Assembly: GCF_007556815.1 (NCBI RefSeq)
Contig: NZ_CP041743.1
Coordinates: forward strand, 992,001 to 1,056,000
DNA: 64,000 nt
Origin: Paraburkholderia megapolitana
Lineage (GTDB): Bacteria > Pseudomonadota > Gammaproteobacteria > Burkholderiales > Burkholderiaceae
Reading direction: 5' to 3'
This document shows, in pieces, positions 16,914 through 24,862 of this stretch (position 1 is its first letter; every line of letters starts with the position of its first letter). The notes below the pieces were generated by a model that was given only the letters and a program-made list of their open reading frames with translations, made no database searches and was not told the origin of the DNA. The position numbers and the translations under genes are program-made.

Positions 16914-17372
16914 GTCCCAGCCGCCACGCGTGTTCGGTCACAATCTTGTCGCCTTCCAATTAGTAATATTAGGCATAATATTTTCAACACCTCGCCCTTT
17001 GGTGTCTCGAACTCCCGTACCTAGGCATAGATTCCCGCTCTATCGCGCGAAAATACGGGATTGTCCTGGGGCGAAGGGGTGAACTTGTTGATTAATATTA
17101 TTACCTGACAAGCCTGCTACACCGCCACGTGTCGCTCAAGTGCAGCCCAGCTTGCCGGCATCTTCACGCTTTACCCCATCACCGATCTCCTTTCCCGGCG
17201 CTGCACGAACGAAGCAGCATGTCGCGTCACCCTGTAGCGCCTGCTCTAACCCGCAGGAGTAAGTGACCGTTCTATGGAATACCTGCTTGACCAGTGACGA
17301 TCCCCGGCAACTCAGTCTCTACAACAAGGTTGTGCGGGCCCAATCAGAAGCGTGGTTTCATCGGAGGAAGTC

Positions 17373-19430
17373 ATGATGTCCAGAGGAATTGGATTAATTT
17401 CCGTTTTGTTGGCGATGACAGTCGGGCTTGCTGCATGTGATGGATCGAGTAGCGGTGCGTCCGGTTCTCAGGCGGCAGGCGTGGCAAACGCGAACGCCAA
17501 TGCGAATACGAATGCGTCGGCACAAAACGCGGCGACGCAATCGAATGCTGCCGCCTCGTCAAATGACAGCACATCGACGGACGAGGCTAACGCGGTGTCT
17601 CTACCTTGCGATACCGCCGCAACAGCCAATACGCCGTGCTCCGCGGCACACAGCGTGACGCGCCTGCTAACGAGAAATTACAAGGGCCCTTTGTTCCAGA
17701 TACAACGCGCATCTGACCATGCGATGCAGAACGTCTACCCCTATACGTCGGGTACCTTGCCACACGGTGCAGACCGTACGTTGATCGGCTCAGCCAACGT
17801 CAAGAACGCGAACGCGTTTTGCAGCAACACAACCTGTTCAGTTACGTACATCTACGATCAGATGGACCTCGTTGCGCCCCTCAAAGGCGGAGCGTTTGGC
17901 AATGTGCCTGCCACGCTCACGCTCAACCAGGACGGAACGGAGTCGCTGACCGTTGCGGGCAGTGGATCGGGATCGCAAAAGACAACGACTGTTCCGGTCC
18001 TCAACGGCTTTGCGACGATCACGTTGCCGGGAAGAGCATTGACGGTCCAACTGAGCAGTCCACCAGCTGCGCTAACCGCCCAGTCACCGACTCTTCAGCT
18101 CACGATCGGTAACGACTTGCCGGCGCTTGCTGGCACCCCCGCCACGCTAGGCTTCGTGCCACTGCAAGGCGCGCAGATTCCGGCTCTGGGGACATTGGCG
18201 GGACAGGCGTACCGCAACAGGTTCGGCACGGTGAACCAGTCGATTGGCGACAGCGACATCGCCGAATACATGGTGGCGGGCGCACACTATAGCCAGTCCT
18301 CGACGTGCTGCGGCACCTACGGAAATATGGAGAACACGACGCACCCAAGCACGGAAGTCGAAGGGGAAATGTTTGGACTGGCGTTCGCAAACGGCGCCTC
18401 GGCCCCTTACGGCTACTGTGACGGTGAGTCGAGCCAGGCACCCGGTGTAAAAGATCCGGCATGCAACGCACTCGATACGAACTGGCCGGGCGTCGACGCG
18501 GAAGCAGGCGTTTATCTGTACGGCCCGCAACAGCCCGCGAAAGAGAAGTTCGTCACGGTACTCGCGAAATACTCACCGTTGACCGCGTCAAATGTCTTCG
18601 CAGTTAAAGGCGGTTCCGCCTCGCAAAGTGTTCTCACAGCGGTCTTTGACCAGGCGCCGCCGGAAGCCTATCAATTCGGCGGCCTTGCGGGTCACGCATT
18701 TAACGGGCAATGGCAGGGCGGTTTGTCGCTGGGCGAAGGCGGCGATGGTAGCGCTGCGCCGATCCAGTTCTTCGAAGGCGCGGTGATCACCAAGGCAACA
18801 TCCAATACGACCGATAACGCAATTCAAGCGAGCATCGCAGGCTTTTACGGACCGCCGGCCGACAAAGCGGCAGCTGCCTGCTATGCAAACAATCTGATCA
18901 ACTCGCCGTTGGGTCTTGCCGCACCGGACGCATGGTCCCAGTCAAATGGCGGCACGGCCGAACCTGCGACGGATATCTCGAGAGTCAACAAAGGGGCCGC
19001 CGAGGTTATCAGCACAAATGGCTCGTCGGTTTCCAACATCCATGAGGTCATTAGAGTTCAGGGCGGGCAGTCGTATAGCTTCACCGACTACGTACTCGCT
19101 ACCACCAACGCAACGGTCTTTCCTGGTGGATCGATTCAGACCGACGATGCAAACGGCACCGAATTTGGTTGGGTGATCAATACGAATACGGGTGCTGTAG
19201 TGCGTGGGACATGGGGCGCGGGGCAGGCGACTTCGCTGAGCGCAGTGAAATCGGGCAACTGGTGGAAAGTAACGATGACGCTTACGGCTCCCGCGGGATC
19301 GAACAATGCGTCCGTGTTTATCGATCCGCCTACGTCTAGCGCTAGCGGAGTTCGCTCACAGCAAGCGGCTTATCTGAGTGCTACGCATTACTGTCCTGGT
19401 CTTGCGATTGTGTCTAACCTGGGGATGTAG
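17373..19430 (+). CDS. GH54 alpha-L-arabinofuranosidase-like lipoprotein
   Basis: A 685-residue lipoprotein: the signal ends in the lipobox LAAC with Cys22, followed by a low-complexity Ser/Asn/Ala linker to about residue 75. The catalytic region matches GH54: a vicinal Cys pair C312-C313 (STCCGTYGN), the EVEGEMFG segment with candidate nucleophile E332, and GEGGDGSAAPIQFFEG with candidate acid D458. Fungal GH54 enzymes release arabinose from arabinan and arabinoxylan. Residues about 525-680 form a beta-rich Trp-containing domain, possibly carbohydrate-binding, rather than the CBM42 usual in fungal enzymes. GGAGG precedes the start; the ATG at 17376 is an alternative. Confidence 0.78.
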   Translation: MMSRGIGLISVLLAMTVGLAACDGSSSGASGSQAAGVANANANANTNASAQNAATQSNAAASSNDSTSTDEANAVSLPCDTAATANTPCSAAHSVTRLLTRNYKGPLFQIQRASDHAMQNVYPYTSGTLPHGADRTLIGSANVKNANAFCSNTTCSVTYIYDQMDLVAPLKGGAFGNVPATLTLNQDGTESLTVAGSGSGSQKTTTVPVLNGFATITLPGRALTVQLSSPPAALTAQSPTLQLTIGNDLPALAGTPATLGFVPLQGAQIPALGTLAGQAYRNRFGTVNQSIGDSDIAEYMVAGAHYSQSSTCCGTYGNMENTTHPSTEVEGEMFGLAFANGASAPYGYCDGESSQAPGVKDPACNALDTNWPGVDAEAGVYLYGPQQPAKEKFVTVLAKYSPLTASNVFAVKGGSASQSVLTAVFDQAPPEAYQFGGLAGHAFNGQWQGGLSLGEGGDGSAAPIQFFEGAVITKATSNTTDNAIQASIAGFYGPPADKAAAACYANNLINSPLGLAAPDAWSQSNGGTAEPATDISRVNKGAAEVISTNGSSVSNIHEVIRVQGGQSYSFTDYVLATTNATVFPGGSIQTDDANGTEFGWVINTNTGAVVRGTWGAGQATSLSAVKSGNWWKVTMTLTAPAGSNNASVFIDPPTSSASGVRSQQAAYLSATHYCPGLAIVSNLGM

Positions 19431-19544
19431 GGCTGAAGCTTTGGTTGACCTTCTGGAGATTCCGGTTTGTCGGGGAATGGAGTCTCTGGAAGTTCGACGG
19501 GGAAGTAAGCGAAGTGCAGGTTGGAAGTTTGTGAGCAGGTGATT

Positions 19545-19568
19545 CGGATGGTGCTTCGGCGCCATCCG
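19545..19568. terminator. TTCG-loop hairpin between convergent genes
   Basis: CGGATGGTGC and GCGCCATCCG pair with one G-T around a TTCG loop. There is no T tract on either side, so termination is suggested by position between convergent genes and by loop type only. Confidence 0.4.
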
Positions 19569-19597
19569 GATACGAATTAGCGCTGCGGATATCGCCG

Positions 19598-20629
19598 TCA
19601 TACCTCGGGCGTTTCAAGCGTCTTCCACCGTTCAAGTTTGTCGACCTGTTTGTGAAGCCATTTAGGCGGGAGCACAGCGGAACCCCACTCGTCGCTGCGG
19701 CTTGCATACTCCCCCAGAAACCAGAAGTGCCGCGCAGACACAAACGGCGCTATAGCTGTGAAATCGCTCGAAGATAATGGCGACGATTCGCGATATCCCT
19801 CGATAAACGACTTCCATCGCTCAAGCTGTTCTGCGTCCAGCTCCGACTCCTTGGTGTTCAACAAATTAGCCCACAGATAAACCGCGAGATCGTAAGCGAG
19901 GTAGCCCGGACCACCATCGTCGAAATCAAAGAACGATGCGATGCGACTCCCGTCCGAAGAATCGGTCATAAACGTGTTTCCACCATGGCAGTCACCGTGA
20001 CAAGCCACCGTGGTCAATTGCGTCGCCGCTTCGATCTTCTCGATCAGAACCGAGGCAACGGATCTCAATCGTCCCTCAAGAACCTCATCCATCGACGAGT
20101 GATCCAGAAGCCGTTGTAGCGGTCGATTGATCAAATGATCGACATTCAGAACATACTTGCTTGCTGGTCCACTATAGGTCTGCGCTAAACGATGAAGATT
20201 TGCGAGGCTCGCAGCCATCGTTCTAACGTCACGCAACGCGACGCCTGGCGGATCGCCTGCAAGAAATTCAAATATGACAAGCGAGCGATGACCTTCCGCT
20301 GTGTCAACCTCGATACTCAGAGCACCGGTATTCGTGCGGATTGGTGCGGCTACATGACCACCTAAGGTCTTAAGATGAAAAAGCAGCGAGGTTTCGTAAC
20401 TAACATTTGACTCTCCTCTAGCCCGACGTGAGCTTAGACGAGCTACGCTGCGGCGGCCATCGGCAAAGCGAAGGTCGTAAACATCGTTGAAACCCCTGCG
20501 TAACAAGCCACAGGTAAGCGCCGGTTCAAAAGGATACGTCGAGGCGATGAAATCGCGGAGTTCGTTTCCATCGATCGTCGAATACACCGCTCGAAGTGGC
20601 CTGCGGGTGGCATTCTCAAGGTCGACCAT
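19598..20629 (-). CDS. APH/SrkA-like phosphotransferase
   Basis: A 343-residue kinase-fold protein with HGDCHGGNTFM as catalytic loop and ASFFDFDDGGPGYLAYDLAVYLW as the metal-binding segment, the form seen in SrkA/RdoA stress kinases and homoserine kinase II. The ATG at 20629 has GGAG upstream; the longer frame to 20716 does not. It diverges from the small hypothetical gene at 20818. It could be a Ser/Thr protein kinase or a small-molecule kinase. It is the third APH-fold gene in this window and is not part of the 1-8011 cluster. Confidence 0.85.
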   Translation of the reverse strand: MVDLENATRRPLRAVYSTIDGNELRDFIASTYPFEPALTCGLLRRGFNDVYDLRFADGRRSVARLSSRRARGESNVSYETSLLFHLKTLGGHVAAPIRTNTGALSIEVDTAEGHRSLVIFEFLAGDPPGVALRDVRTMAASLANLHRLAQTYSGPASKYVLNVDHLINRPLQRLLDHSSMDEVLEGRLRSVASVLIEKIEAATQLTTVACHGDCHGGNTFMTDSSDGSRIASFFDFDDGGPGYLAYDLAVYLWANLLNTKESELDAEQLERWKSFIEGYRESSPLSSSDFTAIAPFVSARHFWFLGEYASRSDEWGSAVLPPKWLHKQVDKLERWKTLETPEV

Positions 20630-20817
20630 ATAGACGCTCCAGAACTTGACGCGATATCGCATTTTCCATGCGTTTCCTTTCAATGAGCTTCTCCGGAGAT
20701 TCGTCGAAGCCACCACGATTTCTTGACGCCCACCATCCGCATTTTTGCACCGCGTTTACACGGGGAAGTCTACCCTCGAAGTTGTCTGAAACAACCACCG
20801 TGGCTCGGCCACATCTC

Positions 20818-21159
20818 ATGGCTCTCACACAACCGCTGCAGATTTTCGACGCCGTGCCCCAACGCGCACGACCGATCTCCCGCAACAACGTCATCCCGTT
20901 CCGCGCCCCACGTGTGCTGCTCCCCGTAACGCTTCCTGGCCGTACCGAAGCGGCTTCGCGCGAGCTGCTGCGAACGCTTCTGTACTCCCCGCTAGGCGTC
21001 TACGTGGTCCGCACGGAAATCGTCCGCGGAAACGTTCTCGTGCATTTCGACATTGCACCCGATGATCTCGACTGCACGATGCACACGCTGATTGCCACCT
21101 TGCCCGAGGCAATCATCGGGCAACTACGACGCCGTGGCGCCAGCGCGGAGGTACGCTAG
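20818..21159 (+). CDS. Small hypothetical protein upstream of dapA-like gene
   Basis: A 113-residue protein of unknown family. Residues 45-113 (SRELLRTLLYSPLGVYVVRTEIVRGNVLVHFDIAPDD...) suggest an alternating alpha/beta domain of ACT-like size; there is no signal peptide or Cys motif. It ends two bases before the dapA-like start, so the pair are cotranscribed. The start is uncertain: an in-frame GTG at 20800 is possible, and the ATG at 20818 lacks a good ribosome site. Confidence 0.65.
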   Translation: MALTQPLQIFDAVPQRARPISRNNVIPFRAPRVLLPVTLPGRTEAASRELLRTLLYSPLGVYVVRTEIVRGNVLVHFDIAPDDLDCTMHTLIATLPEAIIGQLRRRGASAEVR

Positions 21160-21161
21160 TC

Positions 21162-22046
21162 ATGTACTCAGGAGTCTGGTTGCCGATTGTCACGCCGTTT
21201 CGCAACGGCGCCGTAGATATCGACGCGTTGCAACGTCTCGCCGACTACTATCTGCGCACGGAGATTAGTGGCTTCGTCGCATTGGGTACCACCGGCGAAG
21301 CAGCGCTGCTGTCAGAGGGTGAGCGCGTTGAGGTATTGCAAGCGCTAACGGATGTCGTTGGTACGCGCCTGCCCGTGCTGATAGGCGTGGGCGGCTCCGA
21401 TACGCGCGAAGTCCTGCGCGAGATCCAGCGTTACGAACACTGGGACTGTGCCGGCTACCTGGTCTCCCCGCCTTCCTACATCTGCCCCGATCAAACCGGT
21501 GTGCAGTGGCACTTCGAACAGGTGGCGCGCGCAACCGATCACTCGATCGTGCTCTACGACGTCCCGCATCGCACCGGCGTGGCAATCGCACCGGCTACGG
21601 TCGAACGCCTGCTGGAACACGACAACATCCTCGCGATCAAGGAATGCGTGAAGGATCACTTCGACGCATTGCATAGCCTGCCGATCAGCGTGCTGTGCGG
21701 CACCGACGAAGCATTTGTCGACTGCGTAAGCGGCGGTGGATCGGGTGGCATTCTGGCAAGCGCACATGTCTGTGCGGATCTGCTGGTCGAAGTGCAGGAA
21801 CTGGTCCAGACCGATCGCGAGGTAGAGGCGCGCACGCTATTTGCGAGCTTGCTGCCGGTGTTGCGGCTGTTGTTCGCTGCACCGAATCCCTCCGCAATCA
21901 AGGCGATGCTGGCATTCGATCACCCGATGACGGATGAAACCCGCATGCCCATCACGCGCGCTTCTGCGCAGCTGGTGGAGCGTTTGTCGCAGGCCCGCGA
22001 TACGTTGCAGGATCTGCGCTCGGAGTTTGCCCTCGCGACAAGTTAG
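21162..22046 (+). CDS. dapA: DapA-family aldolase (4-hydroxy-tetrahydrodipicolinate synthase)
   Basis: A 294-residue class I aldolase that condenses pyruvate with aspartate semialdehyde in lysine/diaminopimelate synthesis. The catalytic set is intact: T43-T44 in GTTGEAALLS, Y132 in YDVPHRTG, and Schiff-base K160 in AIKECVKD. Positions match E. coli DapA within one residue. It follows the small gene at 20818 by two bases. Because the family also holds sialate and sugar-acid lyases, and genomes of this kind often carry several paralogues, assignment as the housekeeping DapA is likely but not certain. Confidence 0.85.
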   Translation: MYSGVWLPIVTPFRNGAVDIDALQRLADYYLRTEISGFVALGTTGEAALLSEGERVEVLQALTDVVGTRLPVLIGVGGSDTREVLREIQRYEHWDCAGYLVSPPSYICPDQTGVQWHFEQVARATDHSIVLYDVPHRTGVAIAPATVERLLEHDNILAIKECVKDHFDALHSLPISVLCGTDEAFVDCVSGGGSGGILASAHVCADLLVEVQELVQTDREVEARTLFASLLPVLRLLFAAPNPSAIKAMLAFDHPMTDETRMPITRASAQLVERLSQARDTLQDLRSEFALATS

Positions 22047-22061
22047 CCTTCGTCCTGGCTG

Positions 22062-22610
22062 TTAGAGCGAATAGTGAAATTCGTCGCTGACGGATCCTTT
22101 AAACTCGTCAGCGTTCTTCACATGCCGGTCAAGGACAAAACCAAGCGACTCAACGAGCCGAATCGATGCGACATTGCGCGTGTCGATTGCGGCATTGAAC
22201 CTGGTGATCCCGTACGCTGCGCGAAGCGCGGGAAGCAACCCGCTTAAAGCTTCTCTCGCATAGCCCTGACGTTGACTCGACGAGAAAACGAAATACGCTA
22301 CCCAGGCCTCTTTCGCATTCAGGTCTACCGTGGCCTGGACATAGCCGTGCGACCTGCCATCGAGACCAATCAACGCCCAGTTCAGCCATGCCTCAGTACC
22401 ATCAGGGGAACGACGCCCTTCTAGCATGCGATATCTGGCAGCCAGATCCTCGACGTTCCCCGGTGGCTCTTCCGGAATGTAGCGATAGCAAGCGGGATCG
22501 CTCAATCCGTCGAACATCGTTGCGGCGTGGCTCGCAGCAAGAGGTTCAAGTCTGATACGAGGTGTCGACAGAATTGAAGAATCAAAGGATGTTGTGTTCA
22601 GGATGTTCAT
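22062..22610 (-). CDS. GNAT-family N-acetyltransferase (RimJ-like)
   Basis: A 182-residue protein opening with the RimJ-type pattern TPRIRLEPLAASHA. The acetyl-CoA-binding segment reads FVFSSSQRQGYAREALSGLL (motif A, QRxGxA), and NVASIRLVESLGF is the motif B region. It would transfer acetyl to an amine on a protein N-terminus or small molecule. It lies 20 bases downstream of the membrane protein gene at 22630 on the same strand, so the two may share a transcript. Confidence 0.85.
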   Translation of the reverse strand: MNILNTTSFDSSILSTPRIRLEPLAASHAATMFDGLSDPACYRYIPEEPPGNVEDLAARYRMLEGRRSPDGTEAWLNWALIGLDGRSHGYVQATVDLNAKEAWVAYFVFSSSQRQGYAREALSGLLPALRAAYGITRFNAAIDTRNVASIRLVESLGFVLDRHVKNADEFKGSVSDEFHYSL

Positions 22611-22629
22611 CTCGCTAGTTGTTGAAGAC

Positions 22630-23169
22630 TCAGTCCGAGAAAACGTACTGGCCGTTCACCTTCCTGACGCCCAAAAACGCAAAATCCGGGAACAGCCGTT
22701 GACGGACATACCAGACGTAAACGATAACCGCAACGCCGATTGCCATCCCCAGTGAGGTCGAAACAGGGTCCTCCACGAAACTCGATATCTGCCCCGGCAT
22801 CGCTACTATCGAGAGAAGGATAAATGCGTTGTATACGCTGGCTTTGTTTTTCGCGAATCCCCACACAAACAGCCCGGTGATAAGCAGCACAATCGCCCCG
22901 ACCACCAACCCCACAGTCGGCGAGTCACTGGCAGCAATAGAGATCCCCGCGAGAATACCGAGCACCCCCTGGATGCAGATAATAGCGATGATGATTCCAC
23001 GATGGATCTTGTTCTCGGCGTAGCGTCGTGGATCGAGATGCGCCGCGATAAAGTACGCAACAACCCGATCCTTGACACCCCTCCCGGATAGCACAGCAAA
23101 AACGTCCTGCTTCTTTTTGCCGGCGGACAGCATCTCGGTTACCTCGACCTGCAATTCCTTGTTGTTCAT
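22630..23169 (-). CDS. Membrane protein of unknown function with four predicted TM segments
   Basis: A 179-residue protein. Residues 1-50 are soluble and charged, with a helix pair (EVTEMLSAGKKKQDVFAVLSGRGVKDRVVAYFI) resembling a small regulatory or SHOCT-like helical domain. Four hydrophobic stretches follow (about 60-80, 85-105, 112-128, 135-152). The ATG at 23169 is preceded by GAGGAG; an upstream in-frame start at 23211 is less likely. I do not recognise the family and the sequence does not reveal a substrate. Confidence 0.7.
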   Translation of the reverse strand: MNNKELQVEVTEMLSAGKKKQDVFAVLSGRGVKDRVVAYFIAAHLDPRRYAENKIHRGIIIAIICIQGVLGILAGISIAASDSPTVGLVVGAIVLLITGLFVWGFAKNKASVYNAFILLSIVAMPGQISSFVEDPVSTSLGMAIGVAVIVYVWYVRQRLFPDFAFLGVRKVNGQYVFSD

Positions 23170-23246
23170 GTTTGGCTCCTCGGCTTTAACCCCCACACGC
23201 TTCACGTGCAATTCGCGCGCGCCCTCTCATTTATCGACCGCCCTCA

Positions 23247-23837
23247 TTAGAACATCGGATGCGCCGCCGGATAAAGCGCCGTTCTCAAGGCAAGTCCACC
23301 GAGCACAACAAAGATAATGGCCGCGAGAATATGCACTGCCTTAGTCGGCAGACGGTCCGCGAACTTGTGTCCAAGATAGATAACCGGTACGTTCGCCAGC
23401 ATCATGCCCAACGTCGTACCCGCGACCACGCCGAAAAACTCATGAAATCGCGCAGCAAGCGCGATCGTCACGATTTGAGTCTTGTCGCCCATCTCCGCGA
23501 GAAAGAACGTCACGGCCGTCGTGCCGAATACGCCGAGCGTATTTTTCGTCACCGCCGCATCGGCGTCGTCGAGCTTATCCGGAACGAGAATCCACACGGC
23601 CATTACCGCAAACGATGCAACGACTGCCCAATTCAAAATGCCGGGGCTCAGAACGCTCGCGAGCCATGCGCCTAATGCGCCGGATGCCGCGTGGTTTATC
23701 AACGTCGCGGCAAACACGCCTAGAGCGATAGGAATTGGCTTGCGATAACGCGCAGCCAGCACGAGAGACAGCAGCTGTGTCTTGTCGCCGATTTCGGCGA
23801 GGCCCACCACGCTGGTCGAAACGAGAAAGGATTGCAT
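23247..23837 (-). CDS. TMEM165/GDT1 (UPF0016) family cation exporter, probably Mn2+
   Basis: A 196-residue inner-membrane protein of two homologous halves, each with the family signature E-x-G-D-K-T: EIGDKTQ at 15-21 and EMGDKTQ about 105 residues later, within six hydrophobic segments. Bacterial members (MneA type) export Mn2+. The start at 23837 removes a long implausible upstream extension. The leader carries a yybP-ykoY Mn2+ riboswitch and a terminator hairpin (see 23866-24027), strong independent support for manganese. Confidence 0.9.
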   Translation of the reverse strand: MQSFLVSTSVVGLAEIGDKTQLLSLVLAARYRKPIPIALGVFAATLINHAASGALGAWLASVLSPGILNWAVVASFAVMAVWILVPDKLDDADAAVTKNTLGVFGTTAVTFFLAEMGDKTQIVTIALAARFHEFFGVVAGTTLGMMLANVPVIYLGHKFADRLPTKAVHILAAIIFVVLGGLALRTALYPAAHPMF

Positions 23838-23865
23838 GTGGAGTTGTACCCGGGCCGCGCTGATA

Positions 23866-23919
23866 AAACGCGATGACGCGCATTCCGGCGACCCGGTTAG
23901 GTCGGAATGCGTGTCATCG
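23866..23919 (-). terminator. Riboswitch expression-platform terminator
   Basis: In the minus-strand leader, arms at 23903-23919 and 23871-23887 form a 17-bp stem with one mismatch, followed by CGTTTTATC. It begins at the end of the riboswitch core and lies 29-82 bases ahead of the ATG. It would end transcription when manganese is low, consistent with an ON switch. Confidence 0.75.
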
Positions 23920-24027
23920 GTCTTGCCAGGCATATCGCTGCGTACGCCATGGAGGGTCTTGCGACTCCCCAAGTATGTTGACGTGCGCCCCCGAACATCG
24001 CGTCCAGGGCGGCTACTCCCCAATGAG
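23920..24027 (-). promoter_or_regulatory. yybP-ykoY Mn2+ riboswitch for the TMEM165-family gene
   Basis: The minus strand reads TTGGGGAGTAGCCGCC, later GTCAACATACTTGGGG and then GGCAAGACC. These are the conserved GGGGAGUAG and CAACAUACU elements of the yybP-ykoY family, which senses Mn2+. It lies between a promoter (24036-24065) and the terminator at 23866-23919. Confidence 0.9.
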
Positions 24028-24035
24028 CTGGCGCG

Positions 24036-24065
24036 ATTCTATCGCGTCAGGTGTTACAGCAGCAA
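24036..24065 (-). promoter_or_regulatory. Sigma-70-type promoter for minus-strand Mn2+ riboswitch
   Basis: TTGCTG (24060-24065) and TAGAAT (24036-24041) with an 18-base spacer on the minus strand place the transcript start just before the riboswitch at about 24029. Confidence 0.6.
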
Positions 24066-24085
24066 GTCGATTGAAGGGTGAAAAA

Positions 24086-24114
24086 TTACATAAACCTTTC
24101 TGACGTGCTATGCT
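24086..24114 (+). promoter_or_regulatory. Sigma-70-type promoter for mntP riboswitch
   Basis: TTACAT (24086-24091) and TATGCT (24109-24114) with a 17-base spacer put the transcript start near 24121, at the riboswitch edge. It stands back-to-back with the minus-strand promoter. Confidence 0.55.
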
Positions 24115-24117
24115 CGC

Positions 24118-24225
24118 CCCTGTCTTTGGGGAGTAGCCGGCTTCCGCCCGGAAGCGCCTGCATCAACATACTCGGTCGCACAGATCGTGGTGCAGGCAGC
24201 CGTCAGGTTGGCAAGACCATCGACA
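24118..24225 (+). promoter_or_regulatory. yybP-ykoY Mn2+ riboswitch for mntP
   Basis: The core reads TTTGGGGAGTAGCCGG, then CATCAACATACTCGG and GGCAAGACC, the same conserved elements as in the divergent copy. Downstream, GACACATC (24222-24229) and GATGTGTC (24251-24258) can form a hairpin, but no T tract follows, so this copy may act on translation or through a different platform. Confidence 0.9.
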
Positions 24226-24292
24226 CATCACGCGACCGGTCGGGCGCGGCGATGTGTCATGGTTCTCTGCCCGACCTTGAGTGCTCGCTCTC

Positions 24293-24862
24293 ATGAATCC
24301 TGTCGCAACCCTGTTCCTCGCCTTCGCCATGTCCACCGATGCCTTTGCAGCCGCAATCGGCAAAGGTGCCACGCTCCATCGCCCTCGCTGGAGCGAGGCT
24401 ATCAGGACGGGACTGATCTTCGGCGTTATCGAAGCGCTAACCCCTTTGGCCGGGTGGTTTCTTGGCAAAGCAGCAGCGCAATACGTCTCCGCATGGGATC
24501 ACTGGATCGCATTTACGTTGCTGCTCGTCCTTGGCGCTCGCATGGCTTTCAACAGCTTCAGCGCTAAAGAAATCGAAGAGACGAAGCCCGCAACGCATTC
24601 GTTCTGGTTGCTTGCCTTAACGGGCTTTGCTACGAGTATCGATGCGATGGCGGTCGGTGCGGGTCTCGCCTTTGTCGACGTCAACATCTACTCGACGGCT
24701 GCGGCAATCGGACTCGCCACCATGGCGATGGTCACGATCGGGGTCATGCTCGGTCGTGTGATCGGTCGCGTCGCGGGCAGGCGTGCGGAGATGGCGGGCG
24801 GCGTAGTGCTGATCGGAATCGGTAGCACGATACTCGCCGAGCACCTGAAAATTTTCGGCTAG
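24293..24862 (+). CDS. mntP: MntP, manganese efflux pump
   Basis: A 189-residue inner-membrane protein with the MntP layout of six hydrophobic helices in two related halves. Each half has the family acidic motif: [15 protein letters not shown] near the N-terminus and [16 protein letters not shown] in the middle. MntP exports Mn2+ and protects against manganese toxicity. The ATG at 24293 gives the standard start; a GTG at 24281 is in frame. A Mn2+ riboswitch precedes it. The last four bases overlap the convergent monooxygenase gene. Confidence 0.95.
   Translation: MNPVATLFLAFAMSTDAFAAAIGKGATLHRPRWSEAIRTGLIFGVIEALTPLAGWFLGKAAAQYVSAWDHWIAFTLLLVLGARMAFNSFSAKEIEETKPATHSFWLLALTGFATSIDAMAVGAGLAFVDVNIYSTAAAIGLATMAMVTIGVMLGRVIGRVAGRRAEMAGGVVLIGIGSTILAEHLKIFG

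Larger units (their letters stand above)
16152..17372. other. Long AT-richer intergenic region
   Basis: This 1.2-kb stretch has clearly lower GC than its surroundings from about 16500 to 17110. It holds a minus-strand terminator (16427-16456), short A-rich repeats (16525-16585) and one possible small minus-strand gene (16704-16913). I see no IS element, integrase or tRNA. The presence of AT-rich sequence next to a GH54 gene uncommon in bacteria suggests acquired DNA, without proof. Confidence 0.5.
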
